Assembly: GCA_026414705.1 (NCBI GenBank) | Contig: JAOAIM010000001.1 | Coordinates: 19,932 to 59,193, forward strand | Origin: Verrucomicrobiia bacterium | GTDB lineage: Bacteria > Verrucomicrobiota > Verrucomicrobiia > Limisphaerales > JAOAIM01 | Length of the DNA stretch: 39,262 nucleotides | Direction: 5' to 3' | Part shown: piece after piece, positions 35,185 through 39,262 of the stretch | How the letters are laid out: each line of letters begins with the position of its first letter | Position numbering within the stretch: position 1 is the stretch's first letter | Notes under the pieces: model-generated | What the model saw: the letters and a program-made list of their open reading frames with translations, nothing else | Database searches by the model: none | Told to the model about the DNA's origin: nothing | Position numbers and translations under genes: made by a program

Positions 35185-35982
35185 TCACGGCGTCGGACCG
35201 GGTGGGGGGGTCGGCGGCAACGTGCTCCATTGAAACACCATCGTGCCCGTTTGCAACGCGGCTGCGTCCGGGGCATCGGACAACGGCTCGAACCGCGCGG
35301 CGCGCGCCACGTTCAGAGCGAACTGATCCGCGTCCGGCAAACCGCTGCGCCCCAGCAACGTGGCCGAGCGCACCCCGCCGTCGGCGTGCACCAGCACCCG
35401 CACCACACTGTTGGTCAACAGGTCCGCGGCGGGCCAGGCGGGCAGTTCGGGGGGATTCAACAAACGGCGACCGGCCAACCCGTCCGTGATCACAAGCGCC
35501 GAGCGTGTCGGCAGACCCGGCGTCGGTTCGCGCCCGGCAGTCGGCGCGGATTCGGGGAGCGCGGTCACCAACAACTGAAATCGTGCCGGCCGGCTGGCGC
35601 GCTCCAGCTCCACAAACCGCCTTCCCAGCCCGGCCGGGTCAAGGGCGAGCCACTGCGGCGGCTCGATCGGCCGTGGTGACGGCACGTTGGCCGCCGGCGT
35701 CTCCAGCCACGCCCGCCCGGCAAAACCCGCCCGGTGCGGCAGCGCAAACAGGGTGGGATCGTTCAACACGAGCGTTTCGGCATCCTGGGGCGCCAGCCGC
35801 AGCAAGGGTGCGACGGCGGGCGGGCGCACCGGCGTCGGCCCGCGCTGGCCCAGCGCAAAAAGCACGGCCAGTTGCGCGGCAAACAGCGCAATCACGCCCA
35901 GCACCAGGCGTCGCTGCGACCACGGCCGCGGTTCGCTCGGCGGCGGCATGACGGCAAGCACCGGGGCAGCCTTCATCCTCAC
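35185..35982 (-). CDS. TonB-like protein of the second Exb set
   Basis: A 265-residue protein. It has a short cytoplasmic N-terminus, a membrane helix at about 25-45 (RRLVLGVIALFAAQLAVLFA), a long Pro/Ala-rich periplasmic middle and a C-terminal part resembling a TonB domain (VVRVLVHADGGVRSATLLGR then ADQFALNVARAARFEP). It is more divergent than the TonB at 30 kb and lacks the YPPLA entry motif. The GTG at 35982 overlaps the exbD stop (GTGA), arguing for coupling; an ATG two codons later is the alternative. With ExbB and ExbD upstream it completes a TonB-ExbB-ExbD-like complex. Confidence 0.8.
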   Translation of the reverse strand: MRMKAAPVLAVMPPPSEPRPWSQRRLVLGVIALFAAQLAVLFALGQRGPTPVRPPAVAPLLRLAPQDAETLVLNDPTLFALPHRAGFAGRAWLETPAANVPSPRPIEPPQWLALDPAGLGRRFVELERASRPARFQLLVTALPESAPTAGREPTPGLPTRSALVITDGLAGRRLLNPPELPAWPAADLLTNSVVRVLVHADGGVRSATLLGRSGLPDADQFALNVARAARFEPLSDAPDAAALQTGTMVFQWSTLPPTPPPGPTP

Positions 35983-36437
35983 GGGGGGTCCGGGCGAGCC
36001 GGCGTTTCGCGGCCGGAAGACCGCGGCACGACGACTGACGCCGGGCGCGTCGCCAGCAGGGCCTGCCGCACGCCGGCCTCCCGCGCCAGCGTCGTCAACC
36101 GCACCAAAAACTCATACTTCACGGCCTTGTCCGCCTGCACGATGAGCGTCAGCGACTCGCCAAACTCGCGCGCGGCATCGGCCAGACGCGATTTGAGTTC
36201 GGCCTCGGTGACCAGCCGGTTGGCGAAGTAAAGTTGTTGCGCGGCGTCCACTGCAACGGTCACGGCGGGCTTGTCCACGCCGGGCACGTCCGCCGCCACG
36301 GGCAATTCCACCCGAAATCCGGGCGTATAAACCAGCGGCCCGAGCATCACAAACAGCACCAGAAGAAAAAACACCGACGCGACCGACGGAAGGTCGAGCA
36401 CGTTGTCCAGACGCCGAACCTGACGGTGAAATTTCAT
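35979..36437 (-). CDS. ExbD-like protein lacking the membrane aspartate
   Basis: A 152-residue protein with the ExbD layout: short N-terminus, one membrane helix (about 17-33) and a periplasmic domain (AVTVAVDAAQQLYFANRLVT, LTLIVQADKAVKYEFLVRL). The helix reads DLPSVASVFFLLVLFVMLGP. Aligned with the canonical IPLIDIMFFLL of the other ExbD here, the proton-binding Asp is replaced by Ala. The codons are unambiguous (TCGGTCGCGTCG). It may therefore not couple to proton flow in the normal way, or the nearby Asp of DLP may substitute. One base separates its ATG from the exbB stop. Confidence 0.88.
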   Translation of the reverse strand: MKFHRQVRRLDNVLDLPSVASVFFLLVLFVMLGPLVYTPGFRVELPVAADVPGVDKPAVTVAVDAAQQLYFANRLVTEAELKSRLADAAREFGESLTLIVQADKAVKYEFLVRLTTLAREAGVRQALLATRPASVVVPRSSGRETPARPDPP

Positions 36438-36438
36438 G

Positions 36439-37065
36439 TCACCCGCCGCGGCTCTCCACGCCCTCGCTCACCAGGTGAATCACCTCGGTCGCCACGCGCT
36501 CCATTTCGCTGACGATCGCGCCGATGCGACTGACCAGGTAATTGTGACCGGCCTGCAGAGGAATGGCCACGGCCAGTCCGGCGGCCGTGCAGGTGAGCGC
36601 GCGCCAGATGCCGGACGATAACGCGCTGATTTGCGCGTTCAGGCCGGCGGTCTCGACCTGTTGAAACACGTCCATGAAGCCGAGCACCGTGCCCAGCAGG
36701 CCGAGCAGCGGCGCCAAGCGCCCGAGCGTCGCCAGCAAATCCATCCTTTGTTCCAGGCGAACCACCTCCTCCTGACCGGCAAGGGCCAGCGTTTCGCGCA
36801 GCCGTTCGCGGTCCTGCTCCCGGTTGAGGATGGCGGTTTTGACCAGCCGCGCCACCGGCCCGGGCGTGGCGTCGCAGATCGAGGCGGCTTCCAGCACGTT
36901 GTTGCGTTTCAGAACGGTGCGGACTCCGTTGAGGAACTCGCTGGTGTTGATTTGGGCCCGGTGACAATACAGGAAGCGCTCGACGAGCACGGCCACGCCC
37001 GCCGCCCCCGCCAGCAGAATCAACCACATCATCGGCCCGCCGTGAGCCAGCGCATTCGGCAGCAT
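36439..37065 (-). CDS. ExbB/TolQ/MotA-type protein of the second Exb set
   Basis: A 208-residue protein with three membrane helices: MMWLILLAGAAGVAVLVERF, then LAPLLGLLGTVLGFMDVF, then ALTCTAAGLAVAIPLQAGH. The conserved channel threonines (LLGTV and ALTCT) are retained, so the ExbB half looks normal even though its ExbD partner lacks the usual Asp. Two predicted starts are close; ATG at 37065 gives a complete first helix (MLPNALAHGGPMMW). It is first of a tightly packed set exbB-exbD-tonB-like, an order different from the tonB-exbB-exbD set at 28.5-30.4 kb. Confidence 0.93.
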   Translation of the reverse strand: MLPNALAHGGPMMWLILLAGAAGVAVLVERFLYCHRAQINTSEFLNGVRTVLKRNNVLEAASICDATPGPVARLVKTAILNREQDRERLRETLALAGQEEVVRLEQRMDLLATLGRLAPLLGLLGTVLGFMDVFQQVETAGLNAQISALSSGIWRALTCTAAGLAVAIPLQAGHNYLVSRIGAIVSEMERVATEVIHLVSEGVESRGG

Positions 37066-37176
37066 GGCCGTGTTATAGAAGCCGCCCCGCGAACTTCAAA
37101 GCGCAAACTCGCTCACGCAGGCCGGGAGGCAGCGTCCCGCCAAACAGCTCGCAGGCCCGAAGCGGATGCAACCCAT

Positions 37177-38418
37177 TCAGTGCAGCCAGAGCAGCAGGGC
37201 CATGCCGACCAGCGTCGTCAGAATCGTCACCGGAATGCCAAATTTGGCGTAATCCCAGAAGCCGACCTCGACGTGCCCTCGAGCCGACTCGACCACGATG
37301 ATGTTGGCGACCGAGCCGAGGATGGTGAGGTTGCCCGCGAACGTCGTCGCCAGCGCCATGCCCTTCCACATCAATTCGGGGTCGCTGAAGTTGCCCATCC
37401 ATTTCCCCGCCACCAGCACGAACGGCACGTTGGAGAAGACGTTCGAGCCAAGGGCCGAGAACCACGCCAGGTTCCACGCCTGGCTGGTGACCGAGCCGTC
37501 GAAAAGGCCGCGCAACCGTTCGTAAATCTGGTCCGGCAGGCCGGTGCCGTTGATTCCTTCAACCACGATGAACAGCGCGGCGAAGAACACCAACAAGTGC
37601 CAGTCCACGAGTTTGAGCACTTCGTGCGTGTCGCGTCGCGCCAGCACCATGATCAACGCCCCGCCGGCCAGCGCCGTCCAGGCCAGGTTCAATCCGGCCA
37701 AAAAGCCCGCAAACACCAGCGCAAACACCACCACCGTCAGGCTCAGCAACCGCCGGTGCGGTTGGCGTGCCGGTGTTTCCGGCTGTCGGATGGTTGCAGC
37801 GCGCAGCACCTTTCGGAACCCCACCGAAAGCACGGCGTATTGAATGGCCAGCCCGGCCACGGCGGCCGGCAACATCGCCGCCGAGAAGCGCACGAAGGGA
37901 ATGCCCGACAAGTGGCCGATGATCATGTTTTGCGGGTTGCCGACGAGGGTGGCGACGCTGCCGAGGTTGGCGCTCATGGCCAGCGCGAGCAGATACGGCG
38001 GCAGCGGCAGTTGGCCGCGCACCATCACGGCCACCACCAGCGGGGTGAGCATCAGGCACACGGTGTCGTTAACCAGCAGGGCCGAGAGCAGTCCGGAGGT
38101 GAGGATCAGGTAGAGCAGCAGTCGCTGCGGCGTGCGCGCCATGCGCAAAATCCAGTCGGCGGCCCACTCGAAAAATCCCGCCAGCCAGAGGTAGGCGGAG
38201 ATGAGCATCATGCCCAGGAGCAGCACCAGCGTGTCGTAATCCACGGCGCGGTAGGCGTGTTCGGGGGTCATCACGCCGCAGGCGACCATCAGCACCGCGC
38301 CCAGGAGCGCGGCAGCGGGGCGGTTCAGCGGCAAAATCTTCAAACGCCGCCCGCTGATGAGCAGGTAGGTGACGGCGAAGATGGCGATGGCGAGCAGTTC
38401 GCGAAGTTCGGGATGCAT
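37177..38418 (-). CDS. ArsB/NhaD-superfamily ion transporter
   Basis: A 413-residue inner-membrane protein with about 10-12 hydrophobic segments and two-fold symmetry. Family signatures: [20 protein letters not shown] in the first half, the anion/cation-site loop [14 protein letters not shown], then [16 protein letters not shown] and [16 protein letters not shown] in the second half. These match the ion transporter superfamily that contains ArsB, NhaD and the YbiR-type members. The transported ion cannot be decided from sequence. It begins 18 bp after the hisF stop, probably in one transcript, and ends about 110 bp before the second exbB. Confidence 0.92.
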   Translation of the reverse strand: MHPELRELLAIAIFAVTYLLISGRRLKILPLNRPAAALLGAVLMVACGVMTPEHAYRAVDYDTLVLLLGMMLISAYLWLAGFFEWAADWILRMARTPQRLLLYLILTSGLLSALLVNDTVCLMLTPLVVAVMVRGQLPLPPYLLALAMSANLGSVATLVGNPQNMIIGHLSGIPFVRFSAAMLPAAVAGLAIQYAVLSVGFRKVLRAATIRQPETPARQPHRRLLSLTVVVFALVFAGFLAGLNLAWTALAGGALIMVLARRDTHEVLKLVDWHLLVFFAALFIVVEGINGTGLPDQIYERLRGLFDGSVTSQAWNLAWFSALGSNVFSNVPFVLVAGKWMGNFSDPELMWKGMALATTFAGNLTILGSVANIIVVESARGHVEVGFWDYAKFGIPVTILTTLVGMALLLWLH

Positions 38419-38436
38419 GTCGGACAGGCGAGCGGC

Positions 38437-39213
38437 TCAGACCAACCGCACCGGGATGCCGCGCGCGGCGAGGAAGTGTTTGACCTGACCGACCGTGTAT
38501 TGGCCGTAGTGGAAGACGCTGGCGGCGAGGACCGCGTCGGCCCGGCCCTCAAGCAGCACCTCGGCCATGTGTTCGAGCGTGCCCGCACCGCCACTGGCCA
38601 CCACCGGCACGCCCACCGCCTCGCTGATGCGCCGCGTAATCACCAGATCGTAGCCCGCGCGCGTGCCGTCGGCGTCAATCGAGTTGAGCACGATTTCGCC
38701 CGCGCCCAGCGCCACGGCGCGTTGCGCCCATTCCACCGCGTCCAGGCCCGTGGGCCGCCGTCCCCCGTGCGAGAAGACCTCCCACTGCTCCGGCGCGACC
38801 TTCTTGCAGTCAATCGAGACCACGATGCACTGGCTGCCGAATTTTTCGGCCCCTTCGCGAATGAGTTCGGGTCGCGCCAGGGCCGCCGAGTTGATGCTCA
38901 CCTTGTCGGCGCCGGCGCGCAGCATCTGGAACATGTCCTCGACGGTGCGGATGCCGCCGCCGACGGTGAGCGGCATGAAACACTGGTCGGCGACGCGCTC
39001 GATCACCTCCACCATCGTGGCGCGCCCGTGCGCGGTGGCGGTGATGTCGAAAAACACCAGCTCATCGGCGCCCTGCTCGTTGTAGCGCAGGGCCAGTTCA
39101 ACTGGATCGCCGACGTTGCGCAACTCGCCCGCCTCGGCGCGACCGAACCGCACGCCGCGGGTGACCTGGCCGTCGTGCACGTCCAGGCAGGGAATGACCC
39201 GTTTGGCCAACAT
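38437..39213 (-). CDS. hisF: imidazole glycerol phosphate synthase cyclase subunit
   Basis: A 258-residue TIM-barrel enzyme of histidine synthesis. With HisH-supplied ammonia it converts PRFAR to imidazole glycerol phosphate and AICAR in the cytoplasm. The start [12 protein letters not shown] puts the catalytic aspartate at position 11, as in known HisF. The second catalytic Asp is in [10 protein letters not shown], and phosphate-binding loops [11 protein letters not shown] and [13 protein letters not shown] are present. ATG at 39213 matches the family start; an in-frame ATG at 39222 is an alternative. Other his genes are not in the window. Confidence 0.98.
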   Translation of the reverse strand: MLAKRVIPCLDVHDGQVTRGVRFGRAEAGELRNVGDPVELALRYNEQGADELVFFDITATAHGRATMVEVIERVADQCFMPLTVGGGIRTVEDMFQMLRAGADKVSINSAALARPELIREGAEKFGSQCIVVSIDCKKVAPEQWEVFSHGGRRPTGLDAVEWAQRAVALGAGEIVLNSIDADGTRAGYDLVITRRISEAVGVPVVASGGAGTLEHMAEVLLEGRADAVLAASVFHYGQYTVGQVKHFLAARGIPVRLV

Positions 39214-39262
39214 CGGTTTCATTGAACCGGCAGGGCGGGTCGCGCGCAATTTCTTTGGCGAC

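Noticed and set aside
36631-39225. Long plus-strand open frame opposite exbB, the transporter and hisF
   Set aside because: It runs antisense across three recognisable genes; the His/Gln/Arg-rich translation is a shadow.

Overview
The window looks like a chromosomal piece of a GC-rich member of the Verrucomicrobiota, probably close to the Pedosphaera/Limisphaera type. This placement is an inference from gene content: three pseudopilin-like proteins with the [26 protein letters not shown] leader and DGHxExxxW tails, a lipoprotein resembling the exosortase-associated TIGR04073 family, a CxPxR sulfatase, several very large secreted proteins rich in Thr-Asn, and intergenic arrays of short palindromes. 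I see no rRNA, tRNA, CRISPR array, transposase or phage gene.

Left part (1-14.3 kb). Three consecutive minus-strand genes encode huge exported proteins (over 1,090, 1,092 and 1,976 residues). The first runs off the left edge and has no recognisable start codon. The second carries a one-base frameshift. They are separated by repeat-filled gaps, and the second is bracketed by two ungapped copies of a 303-bp repeat. 14.3-20.1 kb holds a GGQ release-factor-like gene, a sulfatase, a tail-anchored FHA protein, a small protein resembling sigma region 2 alone, and a secreted HExxHxxGxxHD metalloprotease. A composite repeat module occurs twice there in opposite orientation (13998-14268 and 17351-17620).

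Middle (20.1-25.5 kb). About 0.85 kb with no credible protein is tiled with strong hairpins, several GNRA-capped, and ends on the minus strand in a textbook intrinsic terminator. I read it as a candidate large structured RNA gene. Next to it are a cluster of near-consensus DnaA boxes and a short, very basic gene with its own terminator. Rightward from there run a lipoprotein resembling the SecD P1 head domain, overlapping an M23 peptidase, then two tandem pseudopilin-like genes.

Right part (25.7-39.2 kb). A minus-strand run encodes TonB, ExbB, ExbD, SerA and a PpiC-type chaperone/isomerase. A third pseudopilin-like gene and a TPR protein follow on the plus strand. The rest is minus strand: HisF, an ArsB/NhaD-type ion transporter, a second ExbB-ExbD-TonB-like set, a zinc-ribbon membrane protein, the TIGR04073-like lipoprotein and IspE. 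In the second ExbD the membrane aspartate of the proton path is replaced by alanine, so the window pairs one canonical and one atypical Exb module. Serine, histidine and isoprenoid synthesis genes (serA, hisF, ispE) mark this as core chromosome with an accessory layer of secreted proteins and repeats.
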